A DNA stretch of 40,077 bases. Source: Bacillota bacterium (GTDB taxonomy: Bacteria > Bacillota > Sulfobacillia > JABLXB01). The translations under genes were made by a program, and so were the position numbers. Location: contig JANLGA010000001.1 in assembly GCA_024653225.1 (NCBI GenBank), positions 18,590 to 58,666 of the forward strand. Direction: 5' to 3'. A model generated the notes under the pieces. That model ran no database searches, was not told the DNA's origin, and saw nothing but the letters and a program-made list of their open reading frames with translations. This document shows, piece after piece, positions 15,455 through 23,536 of the stretch (position 1 is the first letter of the stretch; each line of letters opens with the position of its first letter).

Positions 15455-18118
15455 ATGGAGAGCATGGGTTCGGATAGAATCAGGCGGGAGTTCCTGGGGT
15501 ATTTCGAGCGGAACGGCCATACAGTGGTGCCGAGTTCGTCACTTGTTCCGCACAATGACCCCACCCTCCTCTTCACCAACGCCGGAATGGTCCAGTTCAA
15601 AGACGTGTTCCTGGGCACCGACAGGAGGCCGTACACCCGCGCGGTGACTTCGCAAAAGTGCGTCAGGGCCGGCGGCAAGCACAACGACCTCGAGAATGTG
15701 GGATACACGGCGAGGCACCACACGTTCTTCGAGATGCTCGGCAATTTTTCTTTCGGCGACTACTTCAAGAGGGAAGCCGTCCGGTACGCGTGGGAATTCC
15801 TGACGGAAGTGCTGGGGCTCCCGCGGGAACGGCTGTGGTTCACCGTGTTCAGGGACGACGACGAGGCGGCCGCGCTGTGGCGCGAGACCGCGGGGGTGAC
15901 GGACGACAGGATCGTGCGGCTGGGGGAGAAGGATAACTTCTGGGCCATGGGGGACACGGGCCCCTGCGGGCCGTGCAGCGAGGTCGTGATTGACCGTGGA
16001 GAGCAGTACTCCTGCGGGGCGCCCGAATGCTTCATCGGGAAATGCGACTGCGACCGGTGGCTGGAGATATGGAATCTCGTGTTCATGCAGTTCAACAGGG
16101 ACCGGGACGGCAAGCTGACGCCGCTGCCCAAGCCGAGCGTGGATACGGGGATGGGTCTCGAGCGGATCGCCTCGGTGCTGCAGGGGGTGGACACGAACTT
16201 CGACACGGACCTGTTCACGCCCATCATCGAGAAGATCTCCGAGCTCGGAGGCGAGGCGCCCGGGGGGGGCAAGGTGTTCGCCTACCGGGTCATCGCGGAC
16301 CACGCGCGGGCGTGCACGTTCCTCGTGGCGGACGGGGTGATTCCCGGCAACGAGGGGCGCGGATACGTTCTCAGGCGCATCCTCCGCCGGGCCGTCAGGT
16401 ACGGCAGGGTGCTCGGCATTGACGGCCCGTTCCTGCACCGGCTCGTCCCGGCGGTGGGGAGCGTGATGGGGAAGGCCTACCCGGAGGTGGTGGAACGCGC
16501 CGACCTCGCCGCCAGGGTCATCGGCGCGGAGGAGGAGCGCTTCCTCCAAACCCTCGAGCAGGGAATGAAGATGGTGTCGGACCTGGTCGAGAGGGCGGCG
16601 GCCTCCGACCGACGGGAGATTGACGGGCGCGACGCCTTCATGCTGTACGATACGTACGGATTCCCGTTCGACCTAACGAGGGACATCGCCAGGGAGAACG
16701 GGCTGGAAGTGGACAGGGCGGGGTTCGAGTCGGCGATGGACGAGCAGAGGCGGAGGGCCCGCGAGGCCCGGAGGGCCGGGGCACGGGAGTACGACGCGGG
16801 GCCCTGCGCCGCCCTGCAGGACGTTCCGGCCACGGTGTTCACGGGATACACAGGCCTGTCGTCCAGGTCCACCGTGATCGCGCTCCTGAAGGACGGCGAC
16901 CGCGTCCCGGCGCTCGCGGCGGGCGACCACGGCGAGGCCGTGCTCGATGCCACCCCCTTCTACGCGGAATCGGGGGGACAGGTCTCGGACTCGGGCGTGA
17001 TAAGGGGACCGTCGGGCACCGCCCGGGTGGAAGACTCGCGCAGGCTGCCGGGGGGGCGAGTGGCCCATGAAATACTTGTGGAGCAGGGGGTTCTTGCCGA
17101 GGGGGACGGCGTGACCGCGGTGGTGGACGAGGAGAGGAGGGCGGCCGTGCGCCGAAGCCACACGGCGACACACCTCATCCACCGCGCACTGAAGATGGTC
17201 GTAGGCGATCACGCGAATCAGGCGGGCTCCCTCGTGGCGCCCGACAGGCTCAGGTTCGACTTCACGCATTTCGCGCCCCTGTCAGTGGAGGAGATCCGAA
17301 AGATCGAGCGCCTCGTGAACTCCAAGGTGATGGAGGACACGACCGTCGAGGTCGCGGAGATGGCACTGGAGGAAGCCAGGGCGGAAGGAGCGGTGGCTCT
17401 TTTCGGGGAGAAGTACGGCGACAGGGTGCGCGTCGTGCGGATCGGCGACTTCAGCAAGGAGCTCTGCGGCGGCACCCATGTGAGCGCGACGGGCGAGATC
17501 GGCGCGGTGAAAATAGTCTCCGAGTCGGGCATCGGGTCGGGGCTCAGGCGACTGGAGGCGGTGACCGGCTGTGGGGCGCTCGCCCACGTAGAGGAGCTGG
17601 AGCGGCTGCTTGAAGACGCCGCGGCCGTCCTCAAGGCGGTGCCGGCCGAGATCCCCGCGAGGGCGGCCGATCTCGCGTCGCGCGTCAGGGCGCTGGAGCG
17701 CGAGGTCGAGAGGCTCAGGGCGGTCGCGGCGCGGCGGGCGGTGAACGCAATAGCGTCGGGGGCGGTCAGGGTCGGCGATTCCAGGATAGCTTGCGGCCGC
17801 GTCGAGGCCGACAGCATCGAGGCGCTGAGGTCCATGGGCGACGCGCTGCGGGAGGAGATCGGCTCGGGCGTGGTGGTGCTGGCGGCGGCCCTGGAGGACA
17901 AGGCGTGCTTCGTCTCGATGGTGACCGACGACCTCGTTGGAAGAGGGGTTCACGCGGGTAAGATAGTGAAGGAGGCGGCCCGGGCTGCGGGCGGCGGCGG
18001 AGGAGGACGGGCCGACATGGCCGAGGCGGGGGCGAAAGATGCGGGCGGGATACGGGCGGCCCTGGAGAGGGCGCTCGAGTTCGCCCGCACGGAGGTCGCG
18101 TCCGCGCTCGGGGTGTAG
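15455..18118 (+). CDS. alaS: Alanyl-tRNA synthetase
   Basis: 887 residues from ATG 15455, preceded by GGGAGGG; the open frame extends upstream through the T-box leader but that part is not coding. Class II catalytic core at the N-terminus (FLGYFERNGHTVVPSSSLVP, then NAGMVQFKDVFLG and TSQKCVRAGGKHNDLENVG). The editing domain carries the zinc motifs HTATHLIHRAL and CGGTHV, so misacylated Ser/Gly-tRNA clearing is expected. A coiled coil (around residues 735-775) and the C-Ala domain follow. Full length for the family. It is controlled by the T-box leader and followed by ireB, the usual arrangement in Bacillota. Confidence 0.97.
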   Translation: MESMGSDRIRREFLGYFERNGHTVVPSSSLVPHNDPTLLFTNAGMVQFKDVFLGTDRRPYTRAVTSQKCVRAGGKHNDLENVGYTARHHTFFEMLGNFSFGDYFKREAVRYAWEFLTEVLGLPRERLWFTVFRDDDEAAALWRETAGVTDDRIVRLGEKDNFWAMGDTGPCGPCSEVVIDRGEQYSCGAPECFIGKCDCDRWLEIWNLVFMQFNRDRDGKLTPLPKPSVDTGMGLERIASVLQGVDTNFDTDLFTPIIEKISELGGEAPGGGKVFAYRVIADHARACTFLVADGVIPGNEGRGYVLRRILRRAVRYGRVLGIDGPFLHRLVPAVGSVMGKAYPEVVERADLAARVIGAEEERFLQTLEQGMKMVSDLVERAAASDRREIDGRDAFMLYDTYGFPFDLTRDIARENGLEVDRAGFESAMDEQRRRAREARRAGAREYDAGPCAALQDVPATVFTGYTGLSSRSTVIALLKDGDRVPALAAGDHGEAVLDATPFYAESGGQVSDSGVIRGPSGTARVEDSRRLPGGRVAHEILVEQGVLAEGDGVTAVVDEERRAAVRRSHTATHLIHRALKMVVGDHANQAGSLVAPDRLRFDFTHFAPLSVEEIRKIERLVNSKVMEDTTVEVAEMALEEARAEGAVALFGEKYGDRVRVVRIGDFSKELCGGTHVSATGEIGAVKIVSESGIGSGLRRLEAVTGCGALAHVEELERLLEDAAAVLKAVPAEIPARAADLASRVRALEREVERLRAVAARRAVNAIASGAVRVGDSRIACGRVEADSIEALRSMGDALREEIGSGVVVLAAALEDKACFVSMVTDDLVGRGVHAGKIVKEAARAAGGGGGGRADMAEAGAKDAGGIRAALERALEFARTEVASALGV

Positions 18119-18201
18119 CGGGAGGCCGCGGCGGGGAAGGAGAAGGAGTGCGAGCCGCCGAACCATGTACTGGCCTGAATATCCCTCGGGGGGGCTTTAG
18201 C

Positions 18202-18456
18202 ATGGTCGAACCAGCTGATAGCACGCGAATGTTCAAGGTAAAACCCGAAGAGGCATACAACGCCAGGGACGTGCTGACTCAGGTCTATCAGGCTCTCAAG
18301 GAAAAGGGATACAACCCCATCAACCAGATAGTCGGCTACCTGCTTTCGGGAGACCCCGCGTACATTACCAGCCACAAGAACGCGAGGAGCCTCGTGCGGC
18401 GCATCGAGCGCGACGAGTTGCTGGAGGAACTCGTCAGAAACTACCTCGAGAAATGA
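18202..18456 (+). CDS. ireB: IreB family regulatory phosphoprotein (UPF0297)
   Basis: 84 residues from ATG 18202, with GGGGGGG as ribosome site. The core ALKEKGYNPINQIVGYLL, then SGDPAYITSHKNAR and RDELLEELVRNYL, is the hallmark of this small helical family. In Enterococcus, IreB is phosphorylated by the Ser/Thr kinase IreK and affects cephalosporin resistance; here only the family is seen. A Thr/Ser-poor N-terminus (VEPADSTRMF) retains S and T as possible phosphosites. It follows alaS by 83 bases; in most Bacillota the next genes are ruvX and DUF1292, which here come about 3 kb later. Confidence 0.95.
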   Translation: MVEPADSTRMFKVKPEEAYNARDVLTQVYQALKEKGYNPINQIVGYLLSGDPAYITSHKNARSLVRRIERDELLEELVRNYLEK

Positions 18457-18482
18457 TTTCACACCCCCGTGCGGTGGTGATA

Positions 18483-18509
18483 CCGGGGCGGGCCTCCGGC
18501 CCCGGCTTT
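18483..18509 (+). terminator. Possible terminator after ireB
   Basis: CCGGGGC (18483-18489) pairs with GCCCCGG (18499-18505), then CTTTC. Short T-run, so it is weak; it may partly separate alaS-ireB from the rhomboid gene. Confidence 0.45.
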
Positions 18510-18544
18510 CGCCGGCCGGATAAGGGGCCGGGGGGTGGACCCGC

Positions 18545-19210
18545 GTGATTCCGCTTCGCGACAGCGCCCGGTCGCGTCGCTTCCCGGTCGTGAATGTGGC
18601 CCTCATCGCGGTCAACGTGGCGGTGTTCCTGTACGAGATGACCCTTTCCACCCGTCAGGTTGACGCGCTGTTCCGCGCCTTCGGCCTCGTTCCCGCGAGG
18701 TTCGGCGCGGCCGGGGTGTATTCGTTCCTTCCCCTACTCACATCCCAGTTCCTTCACGGGGGCCCCCTCCACGTCGGCGCCAACATGCTGTACCTCTGGG
18801 TGTTCGGCGACAACGTCGAGGACAGGATGGGACACCTGCGCTACCTGGTGTTCTACCTGCTGCTGGGGACCATCAGCGGCCTGACCCACGTCATGTTCAA
18901 TCTCCGCTCCCGGGTTCCCACGGTCGGCGCCTCCGGTGCCGTCGCCGGCATCCTGGGCGCATACTTCCTGATGTTCCCCAGGTCCCGCGTGGTCGCCCTG
19001 GTGCCGCTCGTTTTCTTCTGGAGCGTAACCGAGGTGCCGGCCGTGGTGTTCCTGCTCTTCTGGTTCGTGCTGCAGCTCGCGAGCGGCGTGGCGAGCGCGG
19101 GAGCCGCCCAGGTCGGCTCGGGGGTGGCCTGGTGGGCGCACATCGGGGGATTCGCGGCGGGCGCCGCCCTCGTCGGGTTGTTTCGGCCGAAGAGGAGATG
19201 GCCGTACTGA
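18545..19210 (+). CDS. Rhomboid family intramembrane serine protease
   Basis: 221 residues, GTG start with GGGGGGTGG upstream. About six transmembrane helices can be seen. The catalytic Ser lies in GASGAVAG, the catalytic His in WWAHIGGFAAG, and the conserved loop appears as HVGANMLYLWVFGDNVED. Rhomboids cut transmembrane segments of membrane proteins; the substrate here is unknown. A roughly 35-residue segment before the last helix is rich in Phe/Val/Ala, as in other bacterial rhomboids of this size. The last codons and the stop lie inside a 16-base tandem duplication. The gene interrupts the common ireB-ruvX neighbourhood. Confidence 0.92.
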   Translation: MIPLRDSARSRRFPVVNVALIAVNVAVFLYEMTLSTRQVDALFRAFGLVPARFGAAGVYSFLPLLTSQFLHGGPLHVGANMLYLWVFGDNVEDRMGHLRYLVFYLLLGTISGLTHVMFNLRSRVPTVGASGAVAGILGAYFLMFPRSRVVALVPLVFFWSVTEVPAVVFLLFWFVLQLASGVASAGAAQVGSGVAWWAHIGGFAAGAALVGLFRPKRRWPY

Positions 19211-19231
19211 AGAACCGCCGTACTGAAGGAC
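19201..19231 (+). repeat. Tandem 15-base direct repeat at the end of the rhomboid gene
   Basis: GCCGTACTGAAGAAC (19201-19215) and GCCGTACTGAAGGAC (19217-19231) differ at one base with a 16-base period. The first copy includes the last codons and the stop of the rhomboid gene, so the second copy is a duplicated gene end. Confidence 0.85.
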
Positions 19232-19294
19232 TCCTTCCCGCCGTCAAGAACAATATACCCGGTTTCGCCAGAATCCAGCTGGGAGGCGGTTTGG

Positions 19295-20395
19295 TTGCCC
19301 GAGAAGGTGACGATAAGCGTGATCAAGGCCGACGTGGGGGGTTGGGTGGGGCATTCCAGCGTGCACCCGGCCTTGATCGAGAAAGCGCGCGAGAACCTCC
19401 GGGAGAGGGGTTCGGGGCTCCTCATTGACTCCTACGTGGCCACCGTGGGGGACGACATCAACCTGATCATGACTCACAGGACCGGCGTGGACTCACCGGC
19501 CGTTCACGAGCTCGCGTGGGACACGTTCGTCGCGTGTACGGCGGTCGCTAAGGAGCTGAAGCTGTACGGCGCGGGTCAGGACCTGCTTTCCGATGCTTTC
19601 TCGGGCAACGTCAGGGGAATGGGACCCGGCGTGGCCGAGATGGAATTCGTCGAGAGGCAGGGCGAACCCGTCGTCGTATTCATGGCGGACAAGACGGAGC
19701 CGGGGGCGTGGAACCTGCCGCTGTACAGGATGTTCGCGGATCCTTTCACGACCATAGGACTGATAATAGACCCGAAGATGCACACCGGGTTCAGGTTCGA
19801 GGTGGTGGACCTCATCCGTCACAAGAAGGTGATGTTCAGCTGCCCCGAGGAACTGTACGACCTGCTCGTGTTCATCGGGGCGCCCGGAAGGTATTGCGTC
19901 AAGTCGGTCTACTCGAAGGCGCTCGGCGAGATATGCGCGACCTCCACCACGGAGAGGCTCAACCTGACGGCCGGCAGGTACGTCGGCAAGGACGACCCGG
20001 CGCTGATAGTGAGGTGCCAGAGCGGGATGCCCGCGGTGGGCGAGGCGCTCGAGGCGTTCGCGAATCCCCACCTCGTGGCGGGTTGGATGCGGGGCTCGAA
20101 CCACGGCCCGTTGATGCCGGTGTCCGCGAAAGACGCCACCCCGACCAGGTTCGACGGTCCCCCCAGGGTGGTCGCACTGGGCTTCACGCTGTGCAACGGC
20201 CGGTTGCTCGGCCCGCAGGACTTGTTCGCGGACAAGAGCTTCGACAAGGCGAGGCAGATAGCCAACGACGTGGCGCACTACATCCGGGGACTCGGGCCGT
20301 TCGAGCCGGGCAGGCTGCCCCTCGATGAAATGGAGTATACTACGCTCCCGGACGTGATGAAGAGGCTTTCGGATAGATTCGAGGACGTGGACTGA
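19295..20395 (+). CDS. fbp: Class V fructose-1,6-bisphosphate aldolase/phosphatase
   Basis: 366 residues from TTG 19295, with GGGAGG 8 bases upstream. This bifunctional gluconeogenic enzyme joins triose phosphates and dephosphorylates the product to fructose 6-phosphate; it is typical of archaea and some deep-branching bacteria. The N-terminus VTISVIKADVGGWVGHSSVH is diagnostic. Mg-site acids are seen (D13, D53, D54, Q95, D132-K133), as are the aldolase residues Tyr229 and Lys232 (YVGK), at the same numbers as in the characterised archaeal enzyme as I recall it. It makes a gluconeogenic pair with pckA at the right end of the window. The start is separated by 84 bases from the rhomboid gene. 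Confidence 0.96.
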   Translation: MPEKVTISVIKADVGGWVGHSSVHPALIEKARENLRERGSGLLIDSYVATVGDDINLIMTHRTGVDSPAVHELAWDTFVACTAVAKELKLYGAGQDLLSDAFSGNVRGMGPGVAEMEFVERQGEPVVVFMADKTEPGAWNLPLYRMFADPFTTIGLIIDPKMHTGFRFEVVDLIRHKKVMFSCPEELYDLLVFIGAPGRYCVKSVYSKALGEICATSTTERLNLTAGRYVGKDDPALIVRCQSGMPAVGEALEAFANPHLVAGWMRGSNHGPLMPVSAKDATPTRFDGPPRVVALGFTLCNGRLLGPQDLFADKSFDKARQIANDVAHYIRGLGPFEPGRLPLDEMEYTTLPDVMKRLSDRFEDVD

Positions 20396-20422
20396 CGGGC
20401 CGGAGGGCCCGGTGGATGAGGC

Positions 20423-21370
20423 ATGGAATATCGCACGCTCGGGCGGACCGGGCTGAGGGTATCGAGACTGGTGTTGGGGACCCTCTCGATGGGTCCCCTT
20501 CAGGCCGACCTGGGGGTTGACGAGGGCGCGGCCCTCATCAGGGCCGCCGTCGAGCTCGGGGTGAACCTGCTAGACACGGCCGAGGTGTACGGTAACTACC
20601 CGCACATCAGGAAGGGATTGCGCGGCCTGGGCGACGAGATGATGGTCGCCGGGAAGTCCTACGCGTGCACCTGGGATGGGATGAAGCGAAGCGTCGAGGC
20701 CGCCAGGCGGGGCATAGACCGCGATGTGATAGACATCTTTCTCCTGCACGAGCAGGTTTCCGCACTCACCCTGGAGGGTCACAGGCCGGCGCTGGAATAC
20801 CTGCTCGAGGCGAAGGTGCGCGGCATCGTGCGCGCGGTCGGGGTCTCGACGCATTTCGTCGAGGTGGTCAATGCGGCCGCCGGAATGCCGGACGTGGAAG
20901 TGATCCATCCACTGCTGAACCGCTCCGGGATCGGCGTCAGGGGCGGCACCCTCGATCAAATGGTCGAGGCGGTGACCCTGGCCCACGCATCGGGGAAGGG
21001 CGTCTATGCCATGAAGGCCCTGGGCGGCGGGACGTTGTTGGAGGACGTGGAGTCGAGCCTCGCCTGGGTGAGGGACCTACCGTGTGTCGACGCGGTCGCC
21101 GTGGGGGCGGCAGACCCCCGCGAGCTGGAGATGGACGCGCTCGTGATGGCGGGCGGGCCGGTGCCGGAGAGTCTCAGAGACGCCGTGAGGAGGCGCCCCA
21201 AGGTGCTCGTCATCGAGGAATCGTGCACGGGGTGCGGCGAGTGCGTGAAGGCATGCCAATTCGGAGCGTTGGCGGTGGTGGAGGGACGGGCTCGGGTGTC
21301 GCCGTCATCGTGCACGCTGTGCGGGTATTGCGCGGCGAGGTGCGAGGGCTTCTTCATCAGGGTGGTGTGA
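20423..21370 (+). CDS. Aldo-keto reductase fused to a 2x[4Fe-4S] ferredoxin domain
   Basis: 315 residues, 27 bases after fbp. The N-terminal 250 residues form an aldo-keto reductase barrel: LGRTGLRVSRLVLGT, the catalytic Asp and Tyr in LDTAEVYGNY, Lys in VAGKSY and His in FLLHEQ. The C-terminal 60 residues hold two clusters of Cys, CTGCGECVKAC and CTLCGYCAARC, typical of a bacterial ferredoxin with two [4Fe-4S] centres. This fusion exists in anaerobes, but its substrate and the direction of electron flow are not established here. It probably takes part in a redox step with a sugar or aldehyde; the operon position after fbp is suggestive only. Confidence 0.9.
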   Translation: MEYRTLGRTGLRVSRLVLGTLSMGPLQADLGVDEGAALIRAAVELGVNLLDTAEVYGNYPHIRKGLRGLGDEMMVAGKSYACTWDGMKRSVEAARRGIDRDVIDIFLLHEQVSALTLEGHRPALEYLLEAKVRGIVRAVGVSTHFVEVVNAAAGMPDVEVIHPLLNRSGIGVRGGTLDQMVEAVTLAHASGKGVYAMKALGGGTLLEDVESSLAWVRDLPCVDAVAVGAADPRELEMDALVMAGGPVPESLRDAVRRRPKVLVIEESCTGCGECVKACQFGALAVVEGRARVSPSSCTLCGYCAARCEGFFIRVV

Positions 21371-21377
21371 GGGCGGT

Positions 21378-21848
21378 GTGAGGGACCCGACGGGGTTGGG
21401 GCGCGAGCGGTCGCAAGCGAAACGCGTGATGGCGCTCGACATCGGCGACAGGAGAACGGGGGTGGCCGTGAGCGACGAGCTCGGCATCACCGCCCAGGGA
21501 CTCTGCGTCATAGAGGCGCGAGAGACGGATTCGCTCGTCGGGCGGGTAATGGAGCTCGCCGCCCGTCACAACGTGGGTCTGATCGTGCTCGGCCTACCGC
21601 TGAACATGAATGGGACGGCCGGCGAACGAGCCGAGAAAGTCAAGATGGTGGCCTCGCGGCTTAGGGAGAGAGCGGACGTCGAAGTTGGCTTCTGGGACGA
21701 GCGGCTCACGACCGTGCAGGCGAACAGGGCGCTGCTGGAGGCCGACCTCGGGAGGAAGCGGAGGAAGCGCGCCGTGGACGTGGCCGCGGCTGTGCTTGTG
21801 CTCCAGGCCTTCCTGGACAGGCGTCGCGGCGAACGTCCGCGGGATTAA
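21378..21848 (+). CDS. ruvX: YqgF/RuvX family Holliday-junction resolvase-like protein
   Basis: 156 residues. The RNase H-like core begins VMALDIGDRRTGVAVSD, with the catalytic Asp; GLPLNMNGT and FWDERLTT carry the other family motifs and the C-terminal DxxAAxxVLQ is present as VDVAAAVLVLQAF. The family is linked to 16S rRNA maturation and was earlier predicted to be a Holliday-junction resolvase. The start is placed at GTG 21378; the conserved part begins at about residue 17, so GTG 21426 or ATG 21429 are alternatives. It follows the aldo-keto reductase gene by 7 bases. Confidence 0.94.
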   Translation: MRDPTGLGRERSQAKRVMALDIGDRRTGVAVSDELGITAQGLCVIEARETDSLVGRVMELAARHNVGLIVLGLPLNMNGTAGERAEKVKMVASRLRERADVEVGFWDERLTTVQANRALLEADLGRKRRKRAVDVAAAVLVLQAFLDRRRGERPRD

Positions 21849-21857
21849 ATCGTGGCC

Positions 21858-21899
21858 GGCGGGAACATTATGGCGGGAACATTGTGGCGTGAACACCGG
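21858..21899 (+). repeat. Three tandem 14-base repeats
   Basis: GGCGGGAACATTAT, GGCGGGAACATTGT and GGCGTGAACACCGG are adjacent copies of one 14-base unit (copy 2 differs from copy 1 at one base, copy 3 at four). They fill part of the gap between ruvX and the DUF1292 gene. Function unknown. Confidence 0.8.
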
Positions 21900-21970
21900 C
21901 GGCCTTTCCGACGCAGGGGCGAACCCCCGGCCCCGGTCGCACATCCGGTCGAAAGACGAGGTGATTCGCC

Positions 21971-22249
21971 TTGACAGGGGCGAAGGATGACGATGTAGTC
22001 GTCCTGACGGACGAGGACGGAGAAGAGCACGAATTCACCGTGGTGGACGTCATCGAGGTGGACGGCAACGACTATGCCGTGCTCCTCCCGATGGGCCAGG
22101 AACACGGCGAGGGCGAGGAGGAGGAAGCGGTGATCCTCCGAGTGGAGTCGGACGACGAGGGCGAGGACATCCTGGTCGAGATCGAGGACGACGACGAGTG
22201 GGAGCGGGTGGCGGAGGCGTGGGAAGAGATCGCGGAAGATGAACAATGA
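21971..22249 (+). CDS. DUF1292 family acidic protein
   Basis: 92 residues from TTG 21971, with a near-perfect GAGGTGATTCG site. Very acidic (Asp/Glu about 40 percent). The family core is seen as VVLTDEDGEEHEFTVVD, then YAVLLPM and AVILRVESDDEGED, matching the YrzB/DUF1292 family that commonly follows ruvX in Bacillota. No function is established for the family. A strong hairpin follows the gene. Confidence 0.92.
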   Translation: MTGAKDDDVVVLTDEDGEEHEFTVVDVIEVDGNDYAVLLPMGQEHGEGEEEEAVILRVESDDEGEDILVEIEDDDEWERVAEAWEEIAEDEQ

Positions 22250-22272
22250 CCGGCCCACCCGCATTGGATGGT

Positions 22273-22300
22273 CGGCCCCGCGGTCGGGTCCGCGGGGCCG
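22273..22300. terminator. Bidirectional hairpin between DUF1292 gene and mltG
   Basis: CGGCCCCGCGG (22273-22283) and CCGCGGGGCCG (22290-22300) form a perfect 11-bp stem with a TCGGGT loop in the gap between convergent genes. Confidence 0.7.
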
Positions 22301-22348
22301 AGTTGTCTCGTGGCGACCCTCGTGCGGCCCGGCTGCCTCCGCGGCCGC

Positions 22349-23383
22349 CTACTTGAACCCGTACGGCTTGTATTTCTTCATCGCGTTGATGTGGTCCCTG
22401 AGCGTCAAGCTGAAGCAGTGGGTCCCGTCGTTCTTTGCCACGAAGTACAGGTATTTCGTCTCCGCCGGGTAAAGGGCAGCTCGAATGGAGGCCAGGCCGG
22501 GGGCTGCAATCGGTCCCGGAGGGAGGCCGGGTTGCCCGTAAGTGTTGTACGGGGAGGCCACCTTCGTATCTTCTATCGTGACCGGGCCGGTGAATTTGCC
22601 CAGCGCGTACCTTACGGTGGGGTCCGCGTCCAGTTTCATGCCCATCCTGAGCCTGTTGTGGAACACCCCCGATATCAGCGGCCGCTCGTCGTCGGCCATC
22701 GCTTCTTTCTCTATGATCGAGGCGAGCGTGACGACCTGGTGAACCGACATCCCCGTCTCCCAAGCACGGGCTCGCAACTGCTCCGTGAACACCTCGCGAA
22801 ACCGCCTCACCATTATCTCCGCCATCTCCCTTTCGGTCGTGCCGCGCCGTATCCTGTAAGTGTCGGGGAAAAGGTAGCCCTCCAGCGGCTCCTTGAGCTC
22901 GCAGTTGGTGGGCAAGAACTCGGCGACGAGGGTTCGGTCGCGCGCCGCCGCAAGGAACGCCGCCTTGTCAACGACTCCCTGCGACGCGAGGACCTCCGCC
23001 GTCTGCTCGACGGTCAGCCCCTCTCTCACGGTGAACGGGTGTGTCACTATCGGGCCCGACACGAGGCGCTCCAGGATTTCGGCGGGCGACATCGCGGCGC
23101 TGAACTCGTATTCGCCCGCCCTTATCTCGTCATCCAGGCCCTTGTACTCGGCGAGGAGGCGGAAGAGCAGGGCGTTCTTGATGAGGCCCTCGGCCTCGAG
23201 GATGCCGGCGACCTTTGCCGCCGTGGCCCCCTGCGGCACCTCCAGCACCTTGGGGGCGGCCGTCCCCGGCGAAACCGGCTTCAGCAACAGGGTCACTTCG
23301 GCCGCCGCAAGCGTCGCGACGCCGATCAGCAGGGCCCCCAGGGCTATCAGAAGGACGGGCCTGTACTCGGGGCGAAGTGCCAT
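22349..23383 (-). CDS. mltG: Endolytic murein transglycosylase (MltG/YceG family)
   Basis: 344 residues from ATG 23383, with GGAGGC 5 bases upstream; the open frame runs 38 residues further but lacks homology. One N-terminal membrane helix (VLLIALGALLIGVATLAAA) anchors the protein outside the cell. A LysM-like domain (about residues 45-130) precedes the catalytic domain, which carries the catalytic Glu in LASIIEKEA and the motifs LEGYLFPDTYRI, FHNRL, MKLDADPTVRYALG and SPYNTY-x-x-GLPPGPI. MltG cuts nascent glycan strands. In many Bacillota it lies just downstream of ruvX/DUF1292 on the same strand; here it is convergent to them, so the neighbourhood has been rearranged. Confidence 0.95.
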   Translation of the reverse strand: MALRPEYRPVLLIALGALLIGVATLAAAEVTLLLKPVSPGTAAPKVLEVPQGATAAKVAGILEAEGLIKNALLFRLLAEYKGLDDEIRAGEYEFSAAMSPAEILERLVSGPIVTHPFTVREGLTVEQTAEVLASQGVVDKAAFLAAARDRTLVAEFLPTNCELKEPLEGYLFPDTYRIRRGTTEREMAEIMVRRFREVFTEQLRARAWETGMSVHQVVTLASIIEKEAMADDERPLISGVFHNRLRMGMKLDADPTVRYALGKFTGPVTIEDTKVASPYNTYGQPGLPPGPIAAPGLASIRAALYPAETKYLYFVAKNDGTHCFSLTLRDHINAMKKYKPYGFK

Positions 23384-23494
23384 GCATGCCTCCGTTTTCT
23401 GTATGCCGCCGACCGCCCGGGTTCGAAGGCGGAGTCGGAACGGTAGAGCTGTGATTCTATTCCGTCCGCCGGGTTTCCTTGTGGTGGTCGGCAT

Positions 23495-23507
23495 CACATA
23501 TTGTGAC
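23495..23507. promoter_or_regulatory. 13-base dyad (possible operator) between mltG and epimerase
   Basis: TCACA-TAT-TGTGA is a perfect inverted repeat 30 bases before the epimerase start, in the 153-base divergent gap. No good sigmaA promoter was found with it. The regulator is unknown. Confidence 0.4.
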
Positions 23508-23536
23508 CCGGTTGGGACGACGGGAGGGGTCTGGTA

